Positions 1 through 6,549 of a DNA stretch of 11,324 nt are shown here, one piece after another. The translations under genes were made by a program, and so were the position numbers. The stretch comes from an uncultured Prevotella sp. (GTDB taxonomy: Bacteria; Bacteroidota; Bacteroidia; Bacteroidales; Bacteroidaceae): assembly GCA_934281565.1 (NCBI GenBank), contig CAKQXI010000066.1:1-11324 (forward strand), written 5' to 3'. How positions within the stretch are numbered: position 1 is the first letter of the stretch; each line of letters opens with the position of its first letter. The notes below the pieces were generated by a model. That model saw nothing but the letters and a program-made list of their open reading frames with translations, did no database searches and was not told the origin of the DNA.

Positions 1-350
1 ATACAATGCAGTTCATCACAAGTGATGTCGCTACTATTTGTACAGGTATGGCAGCTTCTATGGCAGCGGTTTTACTTGTTGCAGGTCAAGAGGGCAAGCG
101 TTCTGCATTACCTCATAGTCGTGTAATGATTCACCAACCATTGGGCGGTGTACAAGGACAGGCATCTGATATAGAGATTGAGGCAAGGGAGATTCAGAAG
201 ATGAAGAAAGAATTGTATACTATCATTTCTGAACATTCTCATACTCCATATGATAAGGTATGGGCAGATAGTGACCGTAACTACTGGATGACAGCCGATG
301 AGGCGAAAGAGTATGGTATGATAGATTCAGTGTTGACACGTAAGAAGTAA
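1..350 (+). CDS. clpP: ATP-dependent Clp protease proteolytic subunit (3' part)
   Basis: This is the C-terminal part of the ClpP serine peptidase, the barrel-shaped proteolytic component that degrades substrates fed to it by ClpX. The frame is open at the left edge, so the true start lies outside the window; the ATG at position 6 is internal. About 115 residues remain of a family that is usually near 200-220. The catalytic triad can be read, numbering from the internal Met at position 6: the nucleophile Ser18 in GMAAS, His43 in MIHQPLGG and Asp88 in ADSDR. The C-terminal EYGMIDSVLT segment is also typical. clpX follows after 15 nt, with its ribosome binding site overlapping the clpP stop codon, so the two are almost certainly co-transcribed. 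Identification is firm; only the missing N-terminus and its promoter cannot be described. Confidence 0.97.
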   Translation, partial: TMQFITSDVATICTGMAASMAAVLLVAGQEGKRSALPHSRVMIHQPLGGVQGQASDIEIEAREIQKMKKELYTIISEHSHTPYDKVWADSDRNYWMTADEAKEYGMIDSVLTRKK

Positions 351-354
351 GGAG
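349..354 (+). promoter_or_regulatory. ribosome binding site for clpX
   Basis: AAGGAG lies 11 nt before the clpX ATG and overlaps the last two bases of the clpP stop codon. It is a good anti-Shine-Dalgarno match, noteworthy because Bacteroidota often initiate without one. The position suggests that translation of clpX is tied to that of clpP on one message. Confidence 0.6.
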
Positions 355-365
355 AATATAAAATT

Positions 366-1598
366 ATGCCAAGAAAAGTTTGTAGCTTTTGTGGACGAGA
401 TGATACGGAAGTGAAGTTGCTGATCACTGGTATCACAGGATTTATCTGTGAAGATTGCGCTAAACAAGCTTATGATATCGTACAGTCTACAGGGGTCTTA
501 AATAAAAAAAGAGGTGGAGAAGGAAAAAATGCTTTGAAGGAAATTCCCAAGCCAGTTGAAATAAAGAAGTATCTTGATGAATATATTATCGGACAGGATG
601 AGGCAAAGAAATTCCTTTCCGTATCAGTATATAATCATTACAAACGTTTGCAGCAGCCTGTTGATAATGATGGTGTGGAAATAGAAAAAAGCAATATCAT
701 TATGGTAGGAAGTACTGGTACGGGAAAAACCTTGTTGGCTCGTACAATAGCAAAACTGTTGGATGTTCCTTTTACCATCGTTGATGCCACGGTCTTCACG
801 GAGGCTGGATATGTAGGCGAGGATGTGGAGAGCATATTGAGTCGCTTATTGCAAGTTGCCGATTTTGATGTGGCTGCAGCAGAAAGAGGCATCGTATTTA
901 TTGACGAGATAGATAAGATAGCCCGTAAAAGCGACAATCCATCAATCACTCGTGATGTGAGTGGTGAGGGAGTGCAACAAGGAATGCTAAAACTCTTGGA
1001 AGGTACTATAGTCAATGTTCCGCCAAAGGGAGGGCGCAAGCATCCTGATCAGGATTATATCCATGTAAATACAAAGAATATCTTGTTTATTTGCGGTGGT
1101 GCTTTCGATGGAATAGAAAGAAAGATTGCGCAACGATTGAATACGCATGTTGTTGGTTATAATTCTGTACAGAATGTAAGTAAGATAGATAAGACCGACT
1201 TGATGAAATATATCTTGCCACAAGACTTGAAGTCATTTGGCTTGATACCTGAGATCATTGGTCGTTTGCCTGTTTTGACTTATTTGAATCCACTTGATGG
1301 GGCTGCTTTGCGTAAGATATTGGTAGAACCCAAGAATTCCATCATTAAGCAGTATGTAAAGTTGTTTGAGATGGATGGAATCAAGTTGAATTTTGATCCA
1401 GCGACACTCGATTATATAGTAGATAAGGCAGTAGAATATAAGTTAGGTGCCCGTGGACTCCGCTCAATAGTGGAGGCAATCATGATGGATACGATGTTCG
1501 AGATACCATCAAAGGAAGTGAAAGAATATACCGTGACATTGGACTACGCTAAAAAGCAATTGGATAAGGCTCATTTGAGGCAATTAGAAAGTGCATAA
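366..1598 (+). CDS. clpX: ATP-dependent Clp protease ATP-binding subunit ClpX
   Basis: ClpX is the hexameric AAA+ unfoldase that recognises tagged proteins, unfolds them and threads them into ClpP. The 410-residue protein is full length. An N-terminal zinc-binding domain has Cys6, Cys9, Cys28 and Cys31. Then come Walker A (GSTGTGKT, 115-122), the GYVG pore-1 loop (148-151), Walker B (FIDEID, 178-183), the RKH loop (224-226), the arginine finger Arg300 in IIGRLPV, and sensor 2 in GARGLR (361-366). The ClpP-docking loop, usually I/L-G-F, reads V-G-Y at 263-265. The ATG at 366 puts the zinc finger at the expected N-terminal place. clpP lies directly upstream, giving the usual clpP-clpX pair. A strong hairpin begins 4 nt after the stop codon. 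Identification is certain. Confidence 0.99.
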   Translation: MPRKVCSFCGRDDTEVKLLITGITGFICEDCAKQAYDIVQSTGVLNKKRGGEGKNALKEIPKPVEIKKYLDEYIIGQDEAKKFLSVSVYNHYKRLQQPVDNDGVEIEKSNIIMVGSTGTGKTLLARTIAKLLDVPFTIVDATVFTEAGYVGEDVESILSRLLQVADFDVAAAERGIVFIDEIDKIARKSDNPSITRDVSGEGVQQGMLKLLEGTIVNVPPKGGRKHPDQDYIHVNTKNILFICGGAFDGIERKIAQRLNTHVVGYNSVQNVSKIDKTDLMKYILPQDLKSFGLIPEIIGRLPVLTYLNPLDGAALRKILVEPKNSIIKQYVKLFEMDGIKLNFDPATLDYIVDKAVEYKLGARGLRSIVEAIMMDTMFEIPSKEVKEYTVTLDYAKKQLDKAHLRQLESA

Positions 1599-1602
1599 GT
1601 GA

Positions 1603-1635
1603 GTTAGTTGAGTACTATAAACGTACTCAACTAAC
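1603..1635. repeat. perfect 13-bp inverted repeat after clpX
   Basis: The arms GTTAGTTGAGTAC (1603-1615) and GTACTCAACTAAC (1623-1635) are exact reverse complements separated by a 7-nt loop. The left arm begins 4 nt after the clpX stop. As RNA it would form a 13-bp hairpin, which suits a transcript 3' end or an mRNA-stabilising/processing element. It is not a standard intrinsic terminator, because neither strand has a run of T after the stem. A protein-binding operator is also possible. The structure is certain, the role is not. Confidence 0.8.
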
Positions 1636-1675
1636 ATTGCTAATTACCATAAGACATATAAAGAATAAATATAAT

Positions 1676-1682
1676 AAGGTGG
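1676..1682 (+). promoter_or_regulatory. ribosome binding site deciding the recQ start
   Basis: AAGGTGG precedes the ATG at 1685 by 2 nt. The spacing is short, but it is the only purine-rich site near a plausible start. It supports ATG 1685 over the in-frame TTG at 1637, which would add 16 Lys/Ile-rich residues not expected in RecQ and would begin right at the end of the hairpin. Confidence 0.45.
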
Positions 1683-1684
1683 AT

Positions 1685-3862
1685 ATGACGGAACAGGTTA
1701 ATCTTACAAATCAGTTGAAACATTATTTCGGCTTTGACTCATTCAAGGGTGATCAAGAGGCTATTATCAGAAATCTGATGAGTGGCAATGATACTTTTGT
1801 GTTGATGCCTACTGGTGGTGGAAAAAGCTTGTGCTATCAATTGCCATCCTTAATCATGGATGGCACAGCGATAGTTATTTCACCATTGATTGCATTGATG
1901 AAAAATCAGGTGGATGTTATCAATGGGCTTAGTGAGGATGATGGTGTTGCTCATTACCTTAATTCTTCATTGAATAAGTCAGCTATCGAAAGAGTGAAAA
2001 ATGATATATTGTCAGGCAAGACTAAGTTGTTGTATGTAGCTCCTGAGTCGTTGACCAAAGAAGATAACGTGGATTTCCTGAAAACAGTGAAGATTTCTTT
2101 CTATGCAGTGGATGAAGCTCATTGTATTTCTGAATGGGGACATGATTTCCGTCCTGAATACCGTCGTATACGCCCTATTATTAATGAGATTGGTCATGCG
2201 CCTGTAATAGCCTTGACCGCTACGGCAACTGACAAGGTCCGTACTGATATCAAGAAAAATTTAGGAATCTTGGATGCACACGAGTTCAAAAGCTCTTTCA
2301 ATAGGGCTAACTTGTATTATGAGGTGCGTCCAAAGAACAAGGATATTGACCGCCAGATTATCATGTTTATTCGTCAGCATCCTGGTAAGAGTGGAATTAT
2401 CTATTGCTTGTCGAGAAAAAAGGTGGAGGAACTTGCGGAGATATTGAAGGCAAATGAGATAAAGGCAGCTCCTTATCATGCAGGCTTGGATTCTTCTACT
2501 CGTTCCCAGACACAAGACGACTTCTTGATGGAACGTATAGATGTCATAGTTGCCACCATCGCTTTTGGTATGGGTATTGACAAGCCAGATGTGCGTTTTG
2601 TCATTCATTATGATATTCCAAAGAGCTTGGAGGGATATTATCAAGAAACAGGACGAGCAGGTCGTGATGGAGGCGAAGGTATCTGTATAGCTTTCTATGC
2701 CCGTAAGGACTTGAAGAAGCTGGAGAAGTTTATGGAAAACAAGCCTGTGGCAGAACAGGATATAGGGCGGCAGCTTTTGCAAGAAACAGCTGCATACGCG
2801 GAATCTTCTGTTTGCCGTAGGAAGATGTTACTTCATTATTTCGGTGAAGAATATGAGGAAGACAATTGCCATAATTGTGATAATTGTCTCCATCCTACTA
2901 ATAAGATAGAGGCTAAGGATGCTTTATTGGTCGTTTTGCAAGCTGTGGCTGCCGTCAAGGAGAATTTCCGTCAAGAATATATCATAGATTTTGTGAAGGG
3001 TAGGGCGACAGACGACATCGTATCTCACAAGCATAATGTCTTGGAAGAGTTTGGCACGGGTGAAGATATGGATGCTAAACTATGGAATCCTGTCATTCGC
3101 CAAGCATTGATAGCTGGTTATTTGAAGAAAGATGTTGAGAATTATGGACTTCTCAAACTTACTGCAGCAGGTAAGCGCTTTATCAAGAAACCAGAACCTT
3201 TTATGATTGTGGAAGATAAAGAGTTTAAGGAAGATTATGAGGAAGAACCCCATGATGTTGGTACCGATGCTTTGGATCCAGAGCTTTATTCTATGTTGAA
3301 AGAGCTTCGTAAGAGCATTGCCCAAAAGCATAAGTTGCCTCCGTATGTCATTTTCCAAGATGTTTCCATGGAGCAGATGGCAACGATGTATCCTGTCAAT
3401 TTGCAAGAATTGCAGAATATTCAAGGTGTGGGTGTTGGCAAGGCAAAGCGTTATGGAAATGAATTTTGCGAGCTTATCAAGAAATATTGTGAGGAAAATT
3501 CTATTGAACGCCCAGAGGAATTACGTGTAAGGACTGTTGCAAAGAAGTCTATGTTGAAAGTTAGCATTATTCAAAGTATAGACCGCCAGATAGCCTTGGA
3601 TGATTTAGCTGAAGCAAAGGGCTTGGATTTTGATGCATTGCTGGATGAGATAGAGGCGATAGTGTATAGTGGTACGAAACTCAATATCGATTACTTCATA
3701 GAAGAAGTCATTGATGACGATCATGTAGATGACATCTATGACTACTTTATGGAAAGTGAGACTGATGATTTGAACGCTGCATTGGAAGATATGGGCGAGG
3801 ATTATTCCGAGGATGAAATAAGATTGGTAAGAATCAAGTTTTTGTCGGAACAAGCCAATTAA
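1685..3862 (+). CDS. recQ: ATP-dependent DNA helicase RecQ
   Basis: RecQ is a 3'-5' superfamily 2 DNA helicase acting in recombinational repair and replication-fork processing. From the ATG at 1685 the protein has 725 residues. Helicase motifs run in order: Walker A MPTGGGKS (41-48), DEAH (143-146), the aromatic-rich loop SEWGHDFRPEY (149-159) that couples DNA binding to ATP hydrolysis, ALTATA (176-181), and QETGRAGRDG (320-329). The RecQ-C-terminal zinc site is Cys377, Cys395, Cys398 and Cys401, followed by a winged-helix region. An HRDC domain lies at roughly 531-605, with GVGVGKAKRYG typical of it. About 120 further residues follow, ending in an acidic stretch; E. coli RecQ (about 610) lacks this tail, which I recall as usual in Bacteroidota. 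It may be read through from clpX or have its own promoter; no clear promoter box was found in the 86-nt gap. Confidence 0.97.
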   Translation: MTEQVNLTNQLKHYFGFDSFKGDQEAIIRNLMSGNDTFVLMPTGGGKSLCYQLPSLIMDGTAIVISPLIALMKNQVDVINGLSEDDGVAHYLNSSLNKSAIERVKNDILSGKTKLLYVAPESLTKEDNVDFLKTVKISFYAVDEAHCISEWGHDFRPEYRRIRPIINEIGHAPVIALTATATDKVRTDIKKNLGILDAHEFKSSFNRANLYYEVRPKNKDIDRQIIMFIRQHPGKSGIIYCLSRKKVEELAEILKANEIKAAPYHAGLDSSTRSQTQDDFLMERIDVIVATIAFGMGIDKPDVRFVIHYDIPKSLEGYYQETGRAGRDGGEGICIAFYARKDLKKLEKFMENKPVAEQDIGRQLLQETAAYAESSVCRRKMLLHYFGEEYEEDNCHNCDNCLHPTNKIEAKDALLVVLQAVAAVKENFRQEYIIDFVKGRATDDIVSHKHNVLEEFGTGEDMDAKLWNPVIRQALIAGYLKKDVENYGLLKLTAAGKRFIKKPEPFMIVEDKEFKEDYEEEPHDVGTDALDPELYSMLKELRKSIAQKHKLPPYVIFQDVSMEQMATMYPVNLQELQNIQGVGVGKAKRYGNEFCELIKKYCEENSIERPEELRVRTVAKKSMLKVSIIQSIDRQIALDDLAEAKGLDFDALLDEIEAIVYSGTKLNIDYFIEEVIDDDHVDDIYDYFMESETDDLNAALEDMGEDYSEDEIRLVRIKFLSEQAN

Positions 3863-3907
3863 TCACGTTAAATAGCATTAATAAGGAAAGAAAATCGTAA
3901 AAAGCGA

Positions 3908-3945
3908 TTTATATCTGAAATATTATTGCTAAATTTGCACGCAAT
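3908..3945 (+). promoter_or_regulatory. Bacteroidota-type promoter for guaB
   Basis: TAAATTTG at 3930-3937 matches the Bacteroidota -7 consensus TAnnTTTG exactly. TTTA at 3908-3911, 18 nt upstream, resembles the -33 element TTTG with one mismatch. Transcription would begin around 3941-3945, giving a 5' leader of about 20 nt. This lies in the 103-bp gap between recQ and guaB, the longest gene-free stretch in the window, and is the likely promoter for guaB and the genes packed behind it. A 7-bp inverted repeat flanks the -7 box. Confidence 0.7.
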
Positions 3946-3947
3946 AA
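3923..3947. repeat. 7-bp inverted repeat bracketing the guaB -7 box
   Basis: TTATTGC (3923-3929) and GCAATAA (3941-3947) are exact reverse complements separated by 11 bp containing the whole -7 element. A repressor binding both arms would cover the core promoter and start site, so this is a candidate operator. Seven-bp repeats are common by chance in sequence of this composition; only the placement makes it notable. Confidence 0.35.
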
Positions 3948-3965
3948 ATTTTTAAAGGTTACAAT

Positions 3966-5450
3966 ATGTCATCATTTGTTGCAGATAAAATTGTAATGGA
4001 CGGCCTCACTTACGATGACGTCCTTCTTATCCCTGCTTATTCAGAGGTGCTCCCTAAGGGAGTGGAGTTGAAAACCAAATTCTCTCGTAACATCGAGCTG
4101 AATGTACCATTCGTTACAGCGGCGATGGATACGGTTACCGAGGCTTCTATGGCAATTGCCATAGCTCGTGAGGGCGGTATTGGCGTTATTCATAAAAATA
4201 TGTCCATAGAGGATCAGGCTCGTCAAGTTGCTATTGTGAAACGTGCAGAGAATGGTATGATCTATGATCCTGTTACCATCCGTCGTGGTAGCACGGTGCA
4301 GGATGCTCTTGATATCATGCATGATTATCATATAGGTGGTATTCCTGTTGTCGATGAGGAGAATCATTTGGTAGGTATTGTTACAAATCGTGACCTTCGT
4401 TTTGAACGCCATTTAGATAAGAAGATTGATGAAGTTATGACGAGTGAGAATCTCGTTACTACCCATCAGCAGACAGACCTTTCTGCCGCTGCACAGATCT
4501 TGCAAGAGAACAAAATAGAGAAACTTCCTGTTGTGGATGCTGACAATCATCTCGTAGGTTTGATAACCTATAAGGATATTACCAAGGCAAAGGATAAGCC
4601 AATGGCTTGCAAAGATGAGAAAGGACGCTTGCGTGTAGCAGCTGGCGTAGGTGTTACCGTTGATACCTTGGATCGTGCTCGCGCATTGGTTGAGGCTGGT
4701 GCCGATGCTATTGTCATCGATACGGCTCATGGTCATTCAAAGGGTGTTGTTGATAAATTGCATGAGGTAAAGGCTGCATTCCCAAATGTTGATGTTATTG
4801 TTGGTAATGTTGCTACGGGAGAAGCTGCCAAGTACTTGGTTGACAATGGTGCCGATGGTATAAAGGTTGGTATTGGTCCTGGTTCTATCTGTACAACTCG
4901 TGTTGTCGCTGGTGTTGGTGTTCCTCAGTTGAGTGCTGTTTATGATGTTTATTCTGCATTGAAGGGAACTGGTGTTCCATTGATAGCCGATGGTGGTCTT
5001 CGTTACTCTGGTGATGTCGTTAAGGCTTTGGCAGCTGGTGGTAGCTGTGTTATGATTGGTTCTTTGGTCGCTGGTACCGAAGAAAGTCCTGGTGATACTA
5101 TCATTTTCAATGGCCGTAAGTTTAAAAGTTACCGTGGTATGGGTTCTCTTGAGGCTATGGAGCAGAAAAATGGCTCCAAGGACCGTTATTTCCAGAGTGA
5201 TACCAAGGATGTTAAGAAATTAGTACCAGAGGGAATTGCTGGTCGTGTTCCTTACAAGGGAACAGTTCAGGAAGTTATCTATCAGTTGATAGGCGGTCTG
5301 CGTTCTGGTATGGGTTACTGTGGTGCTGCAACCATAGAGAAATTGCATGATGCTAAGTTTACTCGTATCACTAACGCTGGAGTCTTGGAGAGCCATCCTC
5401 ATGACATTACGATTACAAGTGAGGCTCCTAACTATAGCCGTCCTGAATAA
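3966..5450 (+). CDS. guaB: IMP dehydrogenase
   Basis: This enzyme oxidises IMP to XMP with NAD+, the committed step of guanine nucleotide synthesis in the cytoplasm. The 494 residues match the usual bacterial length. The (beta/alpha)8 barrel begins with the typical LTYDDVLLIPAYSEVLP segment and is interrupted by two CBS domains at about 95-150 and 157-207, which in this family bind purine nucleotides and regulate assembly. The catalytic cysteine is Cys309 in GPGSICTTR, within the K+-binding and IMP-binding loop. IMP-binding residues appear in ADGG (341-344), the flap region contains YRGMGSL (389-395), and the catalytic Arg-Tyr pair is Arg407-Tyr408 in DRYFQ. It has a promoter candidate upstream. 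The next gene starts 14 nt downstream, and a terminator-like hairpin lies inside that gene's first codons, so guaB may be expressed more strongly than what follows. Confidence 0.99.
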   Translation: MSSFVADKIVMDGLTYDDVLLIPAYSEVLPKGVELKTKFSRNIELNVPFVTAAMDTVTEASMAIAIAREGGIGVIHKNMSIEDQARQVAIVKRAENGMIYDPVTIRRGSTVQDALDIMHDYHIGGIPVVDEENHLVGIVTNRDLRFERHLDKKIDEVMTSENLVTTHQQTDLSAAAQILQENKIEKLPVVDADNHLVGLITYKDITKAKDKPMACKDEKGRLRVAAGVGVTVDTLDRARALVEAGADAIVIDTAHGHSKGVVDKLHEVKAAFPNVDVIVGNVATGEAAKYLVDNGADGIKVGIGPGSICTTRVVAGVGVPQLSAVYDVYSALKGTGVPLIADGGLRYSGDVVKALAAGGSCVMIGSLVAGTEESPGDTIIFNGRKFKSYRGMGSLEAMEQKNGSKDRYFQSDTKDVKKLVPEGIAGRVPYKGTVQEVIYQLIGGLRSGMGYCGAATIEKLHDAKFTRITNAGVLESHPHDITITSEAPNYSRPE

Positions 5451-5464
5451 TTCAAGACAAAGAA

Positions 5465-6535
5465 ATGAAATTATACGCTTCGATAGCGGCAATGCTCCTT
5501 TTGGGGAGCATTGCTTTTGCTGATAATCAGAAGATTGCTTCTCAGAGCCCAACGTTGATGACTATTGCGGGGCATCCTGTGAGCTTGGCTGAGTTTAATT
5601 ATTTTTATAGCAAAAATAATTCTGTGAAAGGCAATGAGCAGACGGATGTTGATGAATATTTGAGACATTTTATTGATTATCGTTTAAAATTGCAAGCGGC
5701 ATTGGATGCTCATGTGAATGTTCCTAATTCTTTCATGGAGGATATAGAGAGGGGCAATGATGAGAAAGCGTATCATATATATAGGGTAAGGCAACAGAAT
5801 GTTGCTGGTATGGGTGGCGCAATTAAGGTAGCTCAAATCTTGATTAAAATAGACCAAATGGCTACGAATGCGGAACAAAGTTGTGCCAAGGATAAAGCTG
5901 ATGCGATTTATCAAGCCTTAAGGAATGGTGCGGATTTCTCTATGATGGCTCGCAGTAACTCTGATGATTTGGCTACTGCCCAGAGTGGAGGAGAACTTCC
6001 TTGGATAGTGAGAGGACAAACAGTAAAGGCTTTTGAGGATGTTGCGTTTTCTATGCAAGTTGGTACAATCTCGGAACCTGTTCTTTCTGAGTATGGTTAT
6101 CATATCATCAAATTGGATGACAAGCAGAATTTTATCCCCTATGATGCTTTACGGTCAGATATTCATCGCATGATGGATGCAAGAGACATAAGGGACAGAA
6201 TTGAAGACGAAAGATTTGATGGTCCTGTTTCAGTATCCCAGTCAAAAAGGGATGTAGAAGAATGGCAAGGTCTTGAGAGTGAATACCGTGATGGGTTGTT
6301 GGTATACGAAATCTGCAATAAGGAAGTATGGGAAAAAGCTTCTTCAGATAAGCAAGGCTTGATTTCTTTCTTTGAACAGAACAAGAGGAAAAAGAAATAT
6401 AAAGGGAAAAGACCTGACAATCTGGTGATGGCTGATTATCAAGATCAGTTAGAGAAGCAATGGGTTGCTTCTTTGAGAAGAAAATACCCGGTAAAGGTAA
6501 ACCCAGATGTACTCGCGACAGTCAATAAACATTAA
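5465..6535 (+). CDS. secreted SurA-like peptidyl-prolyl isomerase, short form
   Basis: A probable periplasmic folding helper of the SurA/parvulin family. Residues 1-19 form a clear signal peptide (MKLYASIAAMLLLGSIAFA). An N-terminal chaperone-like region (about 30-115, with MTIAGHPVSLAEFNYFY) leads into one parvulin domain at about 118-219, recognised by VAQILIK, the GADFSMMARSNSDD helix, GGELPWIVRG and GYHIIKL. The usual His of the first strand (x-H-I-L) is Gln124, while the C-terminal His213 in GYHII is kept, so isomerase activity is doubtful. The C-terminal part ends in a basic stretch (KRKKKYKGKRP) and a helix region. At 356 residues it seems shorter than the roughly 500-residue Bacteroides proteins I recall at this place. 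It lies 14 nt after guaB and 14 nt before a second SurA-like gene, suggesting a shared message. No strong Shine-Dalgarno site is visible. Family call good, exact substrates unknown. Confidence 0.85.
   Translation: MKLYASIAAMLLLGSIAFADNQKIASQSPTLMTIAGHPVSLAEFNYFYSKNNSVKGNEQTDVDEYLRHFIDYRLKLQAALDAHVNVPNSFMEDIERGNDEKAYHIYRVRQQNVAGMGGAIKVAQILIKIDQMATNAEQSCAKDKADAIYQALRNGADFSMMARSNSDDLATAQSGGELPWIVRGQTVKAFEDVAFSMQVGTISEPVLSEYGYHIIKLDDKQNFIPYDALRSDIHRMMDARDIRDRIEDERFDGPVSVSQSKRDVEEWQGLESEYRDGLLVYEICNKEVWEKASSDKQGLISFFEQNKRKKKYKGKRPDNLVMADYQDQLEKQWVASLRRKYPVKVNPDVLATVNKH
5489..5518 (+). terminator. terminator-like hairpin inside signal-peptide codons
   Basis: GCAATGCTCC (5489-5498) and GGAGCATTGC (5505-5514) form a perfect 10-bp stem with a 6-nt loop, followed directly by TTTT (5515-5518). 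It sits 38 nt after the guaB stop and 24 nt into the next gene, covering codons 9-17. The shape is that of an intrinsic terminator with a short T tract. Active translation of the gene would melt it, so it could act as an attenuator or give polarity between guaB and the envelope genes. Function is inferred only. Confidence 0.45.
5597..5621. repeat. 10-bp all-A/T inverted repeat in coding sequence
   Basis: AATTATTTTT (5597-5606) and AAAAATAATT (5612-5621) are exact reverse complements around the 5-nt loop ATAGC. They lie about 130 nt into the first SurA-like gene and encode FNYFYSKNN. The stem has no G-C pair and would be weak as RNA, so it may simply be a by-product of AT-rich codons. Confidence 0.6.
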
Positions 6536-6549
6536 ATATAGATATATAC

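Noticed and set aside
333..362. TTGACA and TATAAA 18 nt apart, resembling an E. coli sigma-70 promoter before clpX
   Set aside because: Bacteroidota housekeeping sigma factors use a different consensus, and the implied start site would fall at or after the clpX ATG.
1637..1684. Upstream in-frame TTG start that would lengthen RecQ by 16 residues
   Set aside because: No ribosome binding site, it begins against the hairpin arm, and the extra residues do not resemble RecQ; ATG 1685 is preferred.
2861..2888. GACAATT/AATTGTC inverted repeat in recQ with repeated AATTG
   Set aside because: Explained by the repeated Asn-Cys codons of the zinc site.
3892..3910. AAATCG/CGATTT inverted repeat upstream of guaB
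   Set aside because: Only 6 bp with a 7-nt loop and no T tract; expected often by chance.
4050..4062. CTCCCTAAGGGAG near-palindrome in guaB
   Set aside because: Too short to form a hairpin with a proper loop and encodes conserved residues of the enzyme.
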